From contig CAZAER010000010.1 in NCBI GenBank assembly GCA_964484195.1, positions 62,001-126,000 of the forward strand: a stretch of 64,000 bases of DNA, in the 5' to 3' direction. This document shows positions 1 through 9,055 of the stretch, in pieces. The translations under genes and the position numbers were made by a program. The stretch comes from JALHOP01 sp964484195. Its GTDB lineage: Bacteria > Myxococcota > XYA12-FULL-58-9 > JALHOP01. The stretch's first letter is position 1; each line of letters opens with the position of its first letter. The notes below the pieces were generated by a model. It made no database searches and was not told where the DNA came from. It saw nothing but the letters and a program-made list of their open reading frames with translations.

Positions 1-541
1 GCTGGCTGCCGTCGAAGCGCATCTGCATCGGCGCAAGCGCGCGGTCGCCTAAAGTCACGTTGATGGGCACCGGGCGGGTGCGCTGGAGGTCGGTGAGAAC
101 GTCGCCGACCGGGCGTGTGCGCCCATCGCTATGGCGGACACGCGACGGGTCACCGTCCACGGGCCGCCAGCCAGCCCCGGCGAGGAGCTCCTGCTTTGGC
201 TCGGCAGGGATCACCTCGGCGGACGTCGGGGCTTCGCGTCGAACCTGGGTGCCGGCGATCTGCAAGATGGTGCGGCCGCCACCTGGCTCACGCAGGGCAC
301 GCTGCAAATTGGCGAACGTCGTGTGCGCTTCGCGGCTCGCGCCTCTCAAGGTAACGCGGCCGAGCGAGTCGCGAAGCTGCGAGCGCTCTTGAGACGTGAG
401 TGTCGTGCCGCCGGGCGACGCGAGCTCTTCGGCCGCCGCGGCACGTTCGCGCGCTTGACGCAGGGCGGGCTCGGTCCCCGGGGTCGCCTGCAGACCCTGG
501 AGGAACTTGCTGATGGGAACTGGTGCCGCCCGATCGACCAT
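1..541 (-). CDS. Unknown leaderless protein, 3' end beyond the window
   Basis: This frame is open from an ATG at 541 leftwards to the window edge, giving 180 residues without a stop, so the gene is partial at its C-terminus. A TAGGTGG ribosome-binding-like sequence lies about 9 bases before the start. The product begins MVDRAAPVPISKFLQGLQ, has no signal peptide or membrane segment, and residues 20-70 are rich in Ala, Glu, Arg and Gln and probably helical. I recognise no family. The base composition by codon position and the low-complexity N-terminus resemble other leaderless proteins of this window (23681, 49565, 59959). It lies 62 bases downstream of metZ on the same strand, so read-through from the met genes is possible, but nothing links the functions. 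Confidence 0.6.
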   Translation of the reverse strand, partial: MVDRAAPVPISKFLQGLQATPGTEPALRQARERAAAAEELASPGGTTLTSQERSQLRDSLGRVTLRGASREAHTTFANLQRALREPGGGRTILQIAGTQVRREAPTSAEVIPAEPKQELLAGAGWRPVDGDPSRVRHSDGRTRPVGDVLTDLQRTRPVPINVTLGDRALAPMQMRFDGSQ

Positions 542-603
542 GGTTTCGCCACCTACGCACACGCCGCGCGAAACGGTTGAAAACACGACGAACGGCCAGA
601 AGC

Positions 604-1767
604 CTAGACTGCAGCCAGCGCGCGCACCACGTCTTCGATGATGTCGTCGGTGTCCTCGAGGCCAATCGACAAACGCACGGTCGCGTCGGTGATTCCCACG
701 CGCAGCCGATCTTCGGGGGTCAAACGATGGTGCGTGGTCGTGGCTGGATGCGTGACGAGCGACTTACTGTCGCCGAGGTTGTTCGAGATGCTCACGAGCT
801 CGAGCGCGTTCATGAAACGAAACGCAGCGGCCTTGTCTCCCTCGAGGTGGAGGGCCACGATGCTGCTCCCACCCTGCATCTGAGCGCGCGTGATCGCATA
901 CTGCGGATGAGACTCGAGCCCGACGTAGCCGACCTTGTCGATCCCAGACTGCTTTTCGAGGTGACGCGCAAGCGTGAGGGCGCTGTGACTCTGGGCGCGC
1001 ACGCGAAGCTCCATGGTCTCGAGCCCCTTCAAGAGCACCCAGGCGTTGAACGGGCTCATCGCTGGTCCGGTATGACGGACAAAAGGCATGACTAGCTTCG
1101 CGAATTCACCATCGCAGAGAATGGCGCCGCCGAGCACCCTGCCCTGGCCGTCGATGTGTTTGGTTGCCGAATACACGACGATGTCGGCGCCGAGCTCGAG
1201 CGGTTTCTGGAGCACCGGGGTTGCGAAGACGTTGTCGACGACGACGCGTGCGCCCGCGGCATGCGCGAGCTTGCAGACCTTACGGATGTCGACCACCTGC
1301 AACGTCGGATTGCTCGGCGATTCGAGGAACACCACGTTCGCCTTGCGCGAGAGCGCTTCTTCCCACTGCGCGTTGTCGGTGCCATCGACGAGAGTGCACT
1401 CGACCCCGAAACGCACACAGGTGTCGCTCACCACGATGAGACACGAGCCGAACAGCGCCCGCGGCGCGACGATGCGGTCCCCAGCCTTGAGTTGGCACAT
1501 CAGGCTCGCGAAGACCGCGGCCATGCCACTCGCGGTCGCGAAACACTTCTCGGCCCCCTCGTAGGCGGCCATGCGCTCCTCGAACATCGCGGTCGTCGGG
1601 TTACCGAAACGCGAATAGATGAAACGGCTGCCATCGTTCTTGAAGGCGGCCTCGCACTCCTCGGCGGTCCCGTAGACGTAACCCGAGGTGAGGTAGAGCG
1701 CCTCGCTGGTTTCGTCGAAGGCCGAGCGCTTGGTGCCGGCGTGAATGAGCTGCGTACGTGGTTTCAT
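604..1767 (-). CDS. metZ: O-succinylhomoserine (or O-acetylhomoserine) sulfhydrylase
   Basis: PLP enzyme of the Cys/Met metabolism family, 387 residues, a normal length. It makes homocysteine directly from an O-acylhomoserine and sulfide in the cytoplasm. Visible motifs are YSRFGNPTT near residues 51-59, the SGMAA turn at 80-84 that binds the cofactor phosphate, D178 in VVVDN, and the Schiff-base lysine K203 in YSATKHIDGQGR. The KHIDGQGRVLGG stretch is typical of MetZ rather than of cystathionine gamma-synthase, although MetB and MetZ are hard to separate by eye. The start overlaps the stop of the upstream acyltransferase-dehydrogenase gene by one base (TAATG), which implies translational coupling. 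Upstream and downstream steps of one pathway are therefore made from one message. Confidence 0.9.
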   Translation of the reverse strand: MKPRTQLIHAGTKRSAFDETSEALYLTSGYVYGTAEECEAAFKNDGSRFIYSRFGNPTTAMFEERMAAYEGAEKCFATASGMAAVFASLMCQLKAGDRIVAPRALFGSCLIVVSDTCVRFGVECTLVDGTDNAQWEEALSRKANVVFLESPSNPTLQVVDIRKVCKLAHAAGARVVVDNVFATPVLQKPLELGADIVVYSATKHIDGQGRVLGGAILCDGEFAKLVMPFVRHTGPAMSPFNAWVLLKGLETMELRVRAQSHSALTLARHLEKQSGIDKVGYVGLESHPQYAITRAQMQGGSSIVALHLEGDKAAAFRFMNALELVSISNNLGDSKSLVTHPATTTHHRLTPEDRLRVGITDATVRLSIGLEDTDDIIEDVVRALAAV

Positions 1768-4106
1768 TACTGGGTAACGCCGAGGACCAGGGTTTGTTTG
1801 ACGCGGCCGAGTCGCGCGATGGCGCCCACTGCGTCGTCGATGACCGATTTCGGTGCCGCCGAGAGCACGAATCCGTAGTGTGTCGCTTCGGGCTCGGCTC
1901 TGCGAGCTTGTTTCAAGACCTCGACACCGTGACGCCGCATCAAGCTCTCGACGCGGCGAGTGAGCCCTTCGTGCTCGTCGGCGGTGACACGAAGATAGTG
2001 GCCACGCGCTTTCTCGTCGCTGCGTGGCGTCGTCTTGCGCGGCTCGGGCCAGCGGACGGAGTTGCCTTGAGCCAGCTCGATGAGATCGGCGAGCACGGCG
2101 CTGGCGGTCGGAAGCGAGCCGGCGCCCATGCCGAACAACGACAGGTCACCCGAGCATGCCTGCTTGAGATAGATGGCGTTGTATTCTTCTTCGACCGACG
2201 CGAGGAGATGCCATGCTGGGAGGAGCATGGGCTCGACCGCCATCGAGAGCCCACCGGCGTCGCGACTGGCGTGGGCGATGGAGCGGACGCGGTAGCCCAT
2301 GGTCTCCGCGAGATCGCAGTCCGCCGCGGTGAGCTCGCGAATACCTCGCACCAGGAATTGGCCAGGCAGCGCCCAGGCGCCGAACGCTCGGTACGCTAAA
2401 ATGGACAGCTTGGCGGCCGCATCGTGGCCGTCGACATCGGCAGACGGGTCGGCCTCGGCGAAGCCTTTGGCTTGCGCCTCGCGAACCGCTTCGGCGAACG
2501 GGAGCTCGTCTTGCTCGAGCCTGGTGATGATGTAGTTGCTGGTGCCATTGACGATCCCGAGCAAGCTGTCGACTTCGTCGGAGCGATGCGACAGGTGTCT
2601 GATGATCGGGATGGCGGCGGCGACCGCGGCCTCGCAATAGAGCGGTGTGGCCGTGCGCTCCGCGAGCATGGCCAAGCCATCGAGCTTCGCCGCGAGCAGG
2701 GCCTTGTTGGCGGTGACCACGGGCTTGCCCGCCGCGAGGGCGGCCCGCAAGACCGGCTCGACCGCCATACCACCAGCGACCTCGACGACGACGTCGACAT
2801 CGGGGGCGGCGACCAGCGCCAGCGCGTCGGTCCCCATGGGCTTGACGGCGGCGAGGGTGCTACGAGCCTTCGCGAGGTCGCGGACGGCGATACGGGTGAT
2901 TTCGAGCCGTACGCCATAGCGACCGATGAGCTCCTGGCGTTGTTTCTCGATCATCTCGACGAGGCCGGAGCCAACGACACCGCAGCCGACCAAACCGACG
3001 CGCAGCTCACGCACCGGCTCGACGCCTACACCAACGAAGCGTTCGGATGGCGTCACGAGGGCCGGCGCCTTTCGGAAGAAGCCGCTGTCGCGCAACAAAC
3101 GGGCGAGCTTGTCTTGATCGGCGAGGAACGCGTCGTGCCCGAACTCGGACTCGAGCTTCCAGAGGTGTGACGTGGCGCCGAGCGCTTGCAGCGTGCGATG
3201 GAGCTCGGCCTGCAAGGCGTAGGGGAAGAGCATGTCGCCCGGCACCCCAATGACCAGCACCTCCGCGGTCACACGCTCGAGCGCCTCGCGCACCGCGGCG
3301 TCGTCGGGGCCGAAGTTTGCGCGGTCGATGGCTTCGGAGAGGAGCAAAAACGTACGCACCGGGAAACGATCGGCGAAGCGCTTGCCGTGATGGTCGAGAT
3401 ACTCGGCGACCGGTGGCCGCTCGAGATCGCCCAAGAGCTTGCCGAAGCGCGTGTCGAGCTCGTCGCGGCCACGATAGGTGAGCATGCCGAGCTGGCGCGC
3501 CCGAGCCATGCCCGTAGCAACGTCGTTGCGTGCGATGCCGTCGCGGATGAGCTCGCGCTGCAAGTGCCGCGTCGCGGTCCCCCAACCATCGGGACGCAGG
3601 CCCGCCGAGATGGTGACCAGGCGGGCGCACCGCTGGGCGTGACGGGAAGCGAAAGCGATACCGACCATGCCGCCGAGGCTCGCGCCGATGTAGGTCACCG
3701 GCTGGCGCGCGCCGATGCCGTCGAGCCAAGCCGCGAGCAAGTCGGCAAGGCCAAGCGCCGAGAGCGGCTTTTGCGCGGCGTCGTCATCGAAGCCGGCCCA
3801 GCTCGAGCCGTTGCCCGGCCAGCAAAACGAGAGCACGGTTTCGCGGCTGGGATCGATCAAGTCGGGTGCATCGAGCGCCGGCCACCAGGCTTCGGCGTCG
3901 CTGCCATTGCCGAAGGGGAAAGGCGAGGCGGTGATGCCGCCCACCACCACGACCACGGGGGCGGTCCCGAGCTCGGGCCCGAGGATGAAACCGCCGAGCT
4001 CGACGTCGCGCAGAGTCCGACCCTCGACGACGCAAGTGTCTGTTTTTACGACCGCGCGACGCGGGAGCGCGCCGGTCGGGGTTTCGAGCTCACACACCGA
4101 CCCCAT
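1767..4106 (-). CDS. metX-hom: Fused homoserine O-acyltransferase (MetX type) / homoserine dehydrogenase
   Basis: 779 residues made of two complete enzymes. Residues 1-345 are a MetX-type alpha/beta hydrolase with nucleophile S143 in GASLGG, a likely acid D291 in GDMLFP and H324 in FGHDAFL. It would transfer an acetyl or succinyl group to homoserine; which one cannot be read from sequence. Residues 365-779 are homoserine dehydrogenase: the Rossmann motif GLVGCGVVGSG at 371-381, the VVTANKALLA strand, the IVNGTSNYI substrate motif, the DVDGHDAAAKL catalytic region and a C-terminal ACT-like regulatory segment. Homoserine made by one half is the substrate of the other, and metZ follows directly. 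A GAGGA sequence precedes the ATG at 4106. The order of domains matches the separate genes of the Xanthomonas met cluster. No frameshift is seen; this is a true fusion. Confidence 0.9.
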   Translation of the reverse strand: MGSVCELETPTGALPRRAVVKTDTCVVEGRTLRDVELGGFILGPELGTAPVVVVVGGITASPFPFGNGSDAEAWWPALDAPDLIDPSRETVLSFCWPGNGSSWAGFDDDAAQKPLSALGLADLLAAWLDGIGARQPVTYIGASLGGMVGIAFASRHAQRCARLVTISAGLRPDGWGTATRHLQRELIRDGIARNDVATGMARARQLGMLTYRGRDELDTRFGKLLGDLERPPVAEYLDHHGKRFADRFPVRTFLLLSEAIDRANFGPDDAAVREALERVTAEVLVIGVPGDMLFPYALQAELHRTLQALGATSHLWKLESEFGHDAFLADQDKLARLLRDSGFFRKAPALVTPSERFVGVGVEPVRELRVGLVGCGVVGSGLVEMIEKQRQELIGRYGVRLEITRIAVRDLAKARSTLAAVKPMGTDALALVAAPDVDVVVEVAGGMAVEPVLRAALAAGKPVVTANKALLAAKLDGLAMLAERTATPLYCEAAVAAAIPIIRHLSHRSDEVDSLLGIVNGTSNYIITRLEQDELPFAEAVREAQAKGFAEADPSADVDGHDAAAKLSILAYRAFGAWALPGQFLVRGIRELTAADCDLAETMGYRVRSIAHASRDAGGLSMAVEPMLLPAWHLLASVEEEYNAIYLKQACSGDLSLFGMGAGSLPTASAVLADLIELAQGNSVRWPEPRKTTPRSDEKARGHYLRVTADEHEGLTRRVESLMRRHGVEVLKQARRAEPEATHYGFVLSAAPKSVIDDAVGAIARLGRVKQTLVLGVTQ

Positions 4107-4196
4107 GAGCGATCCTCGGTTGTCTAAAGTCTTATCGGCATGATCCGGCGCCGAGTTGCGGGATGTGCTGCCGGCGCTGGAATGGTAGGACGCGGC
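4107..4196. promoter_or_regulatory. Divergent intergenic region, met operon and Cys-rich lipoprotein
   Basis: Ninety bases separate the start of the met fusion gene and the lipoprotein start at 4197, so promoters for both directions must lie here or just inside the genes. I see no SAM riboswitch fold and no clear operator. The assignment rests on gene layout only. Confidence 0.4.
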
Positions 4197-7100
4197 ATGC
4201 CTTTAGCGCTGCGTTACGTAGTGCTCGGAGCCCTCGTTTTGGCGGGGTGCTCGGTCGATTTGGGGGTGCCTGGCGGCGCCCTGATTACCTGCAGCAGCGA
4301 CGCCGAATGTGCGGCAGGGCTCGTATGCGCCATCGACGTAGGGCGCTGCCTGAACCCGAGCGCCGCGTGTGTCGAGCCATTTGCCGGCGGTTACCGCGCC
4401 GCCGCGAACGGCGACAGCTGCCAGGGTGACGGCATCGCCGATGGCGAGGGCGTTTGCGTCGCCGGCCAGTGTTTGGTGTCGCGCTGCGGCGACGGCGTCA
4501 CCGACCCGGCCCATGGCGAAGGCTGCGACGACGGCGACGCCAATGACGACGACGCCCCCGACGCATGCCGAACGACGTGCGCAGCGCCTCGCTGTGGCGA
4601 CGGTGTCATCGACGGCAATGAAACATGCGACGACGGCAACACCGAGGATGGCGACGCCTGCCGCGCGACCTGCGTCGACAACGTCTGCGGCGATGGTGTC
4701 GTCTATAGCGGAGTCGAAGAATGTGACGACGGCAATCCGAGCAGCGCCGACGCATGTCTCCCCTCCTGTCTCACCAACGTATGTGGCGACGGCGCCATCA
4801 ACGTCGGGGTCGAGACCTGCGAAGACTTCAACACCAACGAGAACGACGGCTGTGGGTTGTGTCAGCTCGGCACCTGGCGCGTCAGACAGACCTTCGGCTT
4901 CGGCCCATGGGGCGGCGATCCGCGGCGACTCGGGATGACGACACCGAGTCACGTCGTCCGCGATCAGCTCGGCAACATCTACATCAGCGAGTGGGGCAGC
5001 GACGTCGTCTGGCGTGTCGACACCGGCACCGACACCATCCGCGCCTACGCAGGTGGCGGCCAGGAGCTGGCGGATGGCATCCACGCGCTCTTCGCCTCGT
5101 TGAGCTCTCCCGAAGGTTTGGCCATCGATAGCCGCGGGAACCTCCTCATCGCCGAGCGCTTCGGGCGCCGCGTCGTGCGCATCGACGCGCGAACGCAAAT
5201 CCTCACGGTGGTCGCCGGCAGCGGCGACTATTGCTTCGCGGGCGGAGCGTGCGGCGACGGCGGCCCGGCACGTAGCGCGCTGTTCCAGGAAGGCGCCTCG
5301 CTAGCGCTGGATGCGTCGGACAATGTCTTCCTCGTCGACGAGTCCTTGGGCCGCGTGCGCCGCATCGACGCGATCACCAACGTCATCACCGCGCACTTCA
5401 GCATCACGTCGCCGACGGGTATCGCGATCGATCGCAACGGCGTGATCTACGTGGCGCAAGACGACACGTCGACGCCCTCGCATCGCGTCCGCCGCTACCA
5501 AGGCGGCGTGCTCTCCATCTTCGCTGGCAACGGCACGGCCTGCACGACGACCACCAACGCAGTGAACCCGTGCGGCGACAACGGCAGCGCCACTACGGCC
5601 CAGCTCAACCGCCCCGCCGACGTCGCCGTGTCCGACGATGGCTCGACCGTCTACATCAGCGATCGCACCGACCGACGCGTGCGCCGCGTGCAAGGCGGAA
5701 TCATCACCACGATCGCCGGCACGGGTACGACATGTAGCAGTGCGACCTGCGCCGAGGGCATCCCCGCCTCGAGCACTGCATTTCCGGGGCCGGTCGGTCT
5801 CACCACCACCCCGAGCGGAGACTTGTGGATTGCCGACGACTCGCTGGGCCGCGTCCGCCACCTGACCCCGAACGGCAGTGGCTGGATTGTCACCACCACG
5901 GCGGGCAACCAGGACGTGAATCCCGTGTACGACGGCACCGCCGCGACCGCGTCGACCTGGGAAGAAACCCGCGCCGTGGCCGCAGCCCCCGGAGGCGTCG
6001 TCTTTGCGGTCGAATCGTCGACGCTCGGCGTCTTCAAGGTAACGGACGGTGTCTTACGCCGCGTCAGCGGACAGGGACCCGCGTGCGCGGTCGCGAACGA
6101 GCCGTGCGTCGCGAGCGATCACTCGGTGTTCGTACAAACCGGCTTGGCGGCGATGAACGACGGCAGCGTCGTGTTCTACGACTTGGCTTCGCAATCGGTC
6201 CGCCGCATCGATGCCGCCGGCGCCCTGACGACGGTCGCGGGAGACGGATCGGGAGCGACATGCGATGTCGCGCCCTATGCGTGCGGCGACAACGGACCTG
6301 CTGGGGCCGCGCGCTTCCAGGGCGTGACCCACCTAGCCGCCGCGGACGGCCGCATCTACGTGTCGGATCCCGGAGCGCGGCGCATCCGCGTCGTGCAGGG
6401 CGGCACGATCACGACGGCGATTGGCGATGGCACCGTTTGCCCCAACGCCAACCCCTGCGGCGACGGCGGCCCGGCCGCGGCAGGCGCCCTACGCGAGGTC
6501 GGAGCTCTCGCGGTCGACAGCATCGGCGACCTCTACTTCATCGATGGCGTCGGCCCCGCGGCGCGCGTTCGCAAGATCGACCGCGACACCGGCGACGTCA
6601 GCACGGTGCTTACGCCTTCGACGTCCGGCCTGCTCGGTATCGCGGCGACCCCGCCCGCTGATGGGCGCCTCTTCCTCATCCACGATGACTACGTTTACAG
6701 CTACCGGCCCCCGTCGACAGCAGCGACGGTCGTCATCGGCGGCGGCCCCGCCCACGACGGTGAGCCAGCCGCGAACGCCACGGTGCTTACGCCGACCGCC
6801 CTGTCGTACTCGACCGAAGGCGATCTCTACGTCGCAGACTACGAGGGCGCCACGCGGCGCGTCGACGCTGCCGGCATCATCACCACCCTCATCGGCCAAG
6901 TCGACCCGCTGGGCACCGGGCCCTTCGAAGTCGCGCGCCTACAGAGACCGGCGCAGCTCACGGCGAGCCTCGACCCGACGCGCTGGCTCGCCGCTGATGC
7001 CACCGTCGTCCATGCCATCGACTTGGGGCGCCGTCGTCTCGACGCCGTCGTCGGCTATGGCGGAGGCATCATCGGCGGTAGTGCGCCGGCCCGCTACGCC

Positions 7101-7916
7101 GCGTCGTTCAACAGCAACGCTGGCATCACCCTCGACACGGCCGCGAGCCCGCCGGTCGCTTTCATCTCGGACATCGTGGCCATCTGGCGCGTCGTCATGA
7201 ATCATCCGAGCGATTCGCGGCTGTGGACGTTGACGGCGTACACCGGCGGCGTGCAGGGACATCAAGACGGTGGCCTCGGCATCGCGCGCTTCGACCATCC
7301 CGCGGGCCTCGCTTGGGACGCGGCGCGGGCCACACTCTACGTCGCCGATAGCGGCAACCATGTCATCCGCGCCATCACCGGAACTTCAGTCTCGACCATC
7401 GCCGGTGTGCCACTCTCGCCCGGAGGCAACCTCGACTTGCCCGAGGGTATCGACGCCGATGTTGCCCGCTTCAACGGACCGACTGCGGTGACCTTGGACG
7501 GCGACGGAAACCTTCTCATCGCCGATACCGGCAACCACCAAGTCAGGCGTCTCGATTTCGCCACCAATCGCGTGCACGTGGTGTTGGGCGACGGCACCCT
7601 GGGCAACATCGGCGACGGTACGCCGGCGCGCGCGATGCCTATCTCGACGCCACGCGGTCTCACCTTCGACGGATACGGGAACTTGTTCGTGGCGAGTGGC
7701 GCGACTCTTCGCCAGGTGCTCGTGGGGGACGATGGCGTCGTCGACGGCAACGACACCGTCCGCACGTTGTATGGCAGCCACGTCGCGAATACCCTTCCCG
7801 AGAGCGCAACCCGGTGCCTGGCTGGTGTCGCGCTGACGCCGGCAGACGACGAGGTCCTGCTCACGGATGTGTGCTCGGGCTTCTTCGTGCACTTGCAGAG
7901 AGCCGCCGCCGAATGA
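4197..7916 (+). CDS. Large lipoprotein with Cys-rich DUF4215-type repeats and NHL-repeat propeller
   Basis: 1239 residues. The ATG at 4197 is preferred over one at 4140 because GGTAGGA lies 7 bases before it and it gives a clean lipoprotein signal, MPLALRYVVLGALVLAGC, with lipobox LAGC (C18). Roughly residues 95-225 hold five copies of a CGDG...CDDGN Cys/Asp-rich motif, the myxobacterial Cys-rich (DUF4215-like) repeat, which is probably disulfide-bonded and may bind calcium. The rest is a long series of NHL-type beta-propeller blades such as PEGLAIDSRGNLLIAERF, GLAWDAARATLYVADSGNHVIR and AVTLDGDGNLLIADTGNHQVRR, separated by GDGGPA loops. It should be a surface or periplasmic binding protein. 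No catalytic motif is visible and the ligand is unknown. The gene stands alone and is divergent from the met operon. Confidence 0.85.
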   Translation: MPLALRYVVLGALVLAGCSVDLGVPGGALITCSSDAECAAGLVCAIDVGRCLNPSAACVEPFAGGYRAAANGDSCQGDGIADGEGVCVAGQCLVSRCGDGVTDPAHGEGCDDGDANDDDAPDACRTTCAAPRCGDGVIDGNETCDDGNTEDGDACRATCVDNVCGDGVVYSGVEECDDGNPSSADACLPSCLTNVCGDGAINVGVETCEDFNTNENDGCGLCQLGTWRVRQTFGFGPWGGDPRRLGMTTPSHVVRDQLGNIYISEWGSDVVWRVDTGTDTIRAYAGGGQELADGIHALFASLSSPEGLAIDSRGNLLIAERFGRRVVRIDARTQILTVVAGSGDYCFAGGACGDGGPARSALFQEGASLALDASDNVFLVDESLGRVRRIDAITNVITAHFSITSPTGIAIDRNGVIYVAQDDTSTPSHRVRRYQGGVLSIFAGNGTACTTTTNAVNPCGDNGSATTAQLNRPADVAVSDDGSTVYISDRTDRRVRRVQGGIITTIAGTGTTCSSATCAEGIPASSTAFPGPVGLTTTPSGDLWIADDSLGRVRHLTPNGSGWIVTTTAGNQDVNPVYDGTAATASTWEETRAVAAAPGGVVFAVESSTLGVFKVTDGVLRRVSGQGPACAVANEPCVASDHSVFVQTGLAAMNDGSVVFYDLASQSVRRIDAAGALTTVAGDGSGATCDVAPYACGDNGPAGAARFQGVTHLAAADGRIYVSDPGARRIRVVQGGTITTAIGDGTVCPNANPCGDGGPAAAGALREVGALAVDSIGDLYFIDGVGPAARVRKIDRDTGDVSTVLTPSTSGLLGIAATPPADGRLFLIHDDYVYSYRPPSTAATVVIGGGPAHDGEPAANATVLTPTALSYSTEGDLYVADYEGATRRVDAAGIITTLIGQVDPLGTGPFEVARLQRPAQLTASLDPTRWLAADATVVHAIDLGRRRLDAVVGYGGGIIGGSAPARYAASFNSNAGITLDTAASPPVAFISDIVAIWRVVMNHPSDSRLWTLTAYTGGVQGHQDGGLGIARFDHPAGLAWDAARATLYVADSGNHVIRAITGTSVSTIAGVPLSPGGNLDLPEGIDADVARFNGPTAVTLDGDGNLLIADTGNHQVRRLDFATNRVHVVLGDGTLGNIGDGTPARAMPISTPRGLTFDGYGNLFVASGATLRQVLVGDDGVVDGNDTVRTLYGSHVANTLPESATRCLAGVALTPADDEVLLTDVCSGFFVHLQRAAAE

Positions 7917-7963
7917 GGCGCGCTATTGGCTCGCACCGCGCCTTGGGCTAAGCAGGTGGCGCC

Positions 7964-8037
7964 GCGGCCTTAGCTCAGCTGGATAGAGCATCGGACTTCG
8001 AATCCGAGGGTCGGGGGTTCAAATCCCTCAGGCCGCG
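7964..8037 (+). tRNA. tRNA-Arg, anticodon TCG
   Basis: A full cloverleaf folds by eye. The acceptor arms GCGGCCT (7964-7970) and AGGCCGC (8030-8036) pair perfectly. The D stem is GCTC/GAGC (7973-7976 and 7986-7989). The anticodon stem TCGGA/TCCGA encloses the loop CTTCGAA with anticodon TCG at 7998-8000. The T stem GGGGG/CCCTC encloses TTCAAAT. The discriminator is G, and CCA is not encoded because the next bases are CCT. The tRNA reads CGA (and by wobble CGG) codons. The sulfotransferase start codon lies only 16 bases downstream. Confidence 0.97.
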
Positions 8038-8053
8038 CCTTGGTTCGACTCTT

Positions 8054-9055
8054 ATGCTCCACGAGAACCTCATCATCTTGGTCGGCGCGCCGCGCAGCGG
8101 AACGACGATGCTGCAGCGGGTTCTCGGCTCGCACTCGCGGATCTTCACCCACCCCGAGCCGCACCTGCTCACCCCGCTCGCCTATCTCGGCTACTACGAC
8201 ATCGTCGAGAAAGCGCAATACGACCACGTGAACGGCGCCGAGGCGCTGCGCGAGCTCGTCGAGGAGCTGCCGCGCAAGGAAGAGGACTACCTGGACGCGC
8301 TCCGCTCCTACCCTGGGACGCTCTATGCGCGTCTGCTGGAGCGGACGGGCAAGACGCACTTTCTCGACAAGACCCCCGGCTACGGCGTGGTGCTGCCTTT
8401 CATCACCAAACTTTTCCCGCGCGCCAAGTACGTGGTGCTGACACGGCACCCGCTCGCCGTCTGGCACTCTCAGGCGCACTCGTTCTTCGGGGGGGACTAC
8501 GCCGCCGCCCTCGCCCAGAATCCGGTCGTCGAGCCGTACGTCACCGGCATCGGCAAGTTCCTACTCGACAAGACCGTTCCCTATGTCCATGTCCGCTATG
8601 ACGACATGGTCGCGGATCCCGAAACGCACGCGAAGCGCATCTTCGAGCATCTGGAGCTGCCACACGAGCCCGGGGCGGTGGACTACGGCGAGCACGCTCA
8701 CATCACCAAGAGCTTCGGCGACCCGATGTCGGTGGAAAAACACAAGCGTCCCGTGGCCGACTCGCTCGACACCTGGGCCGCCGACCTCCAGGCGCGCCCC
8801 GAAGTCTTGCAGCTGGCCCGCGACGTCATCGACCGACTCGATCCTGCGCACCTCGATGCCTGGGGCTATCCCAAGGAAAGCATCTTCGCGGCGGTCGACG
8901 GGGTGGCCGCCAAGACGACGAAACGCAGCGCTCTGAACGGCTATCGTCTGAAGCGTAAGGTGCTGCTCTCCTTGCGAAAGAACATCCAGCACAATCAGTT
9001 GGGCGCGGCCGTAAAGAAGGTACGCTACTACTGTGACGTGCTCTTACGTAGCTAG
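8054..9055 (+). CDS. Sulfotransferase family protein
   Basis: 333 residues. The N-terminal PAPS-binding P-loop is GAPRSGTTML at residues 11-20. The second PAPS contact is the VVLTRHPLAVWHS strand near residue 136, where an Arg and a Ser bind the 3'-phosphate, and a typical HVRYDDMVADPETHAKRIF segment follows. It should move sulfate from PAPS to a hydroxyl or amine of a glycan, lipid or protein; the acceptor is unknown. No signal peptide is present, so it acts in the cytoplasm. The last 23 bases overlap the GTG start of the next gene, so the two are translationally coupled. The C-terminus is basic (YRLKRKVLLSLRKN), which may help membrane association. Confidence 0.88.
   Translation: MLHENLIILVGAPRSGTTMLQRVLGSHSRIFTHPEPHLLTPLAYLGYYDIVEKAQYDHVNGAEALRELVEELPRKEEDYLDALRSYPGTLYARLLERTGKTHFLDKTPGYGVVLPFITKLFPRAKYVVLTRHPLAVWHSQAHSFFGGDYAAALAQNPVVEPYVTGIGKFLLDKTVPYVHVRYDDMVADPETHAKRIFEHLELPHEPGAVDYGEHAHITKSFGDPMSVEKHKRPVADSLDTWAADLQARPEVLQLARDVIDRLDPAHLDAWGYPKESIFAAVDGVAAKTTKRSALNGYRLKRKVLLSLRKNIQHNQLGAAVKKVRYYCDVLLRS

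Noticed and set aside
4107..4196. Possible SAM riboswitch before the met operon
   Set aside because: The leader is shorter than 90 bases and no SAM-I or SAM-II type helices or conserved cores are visible.
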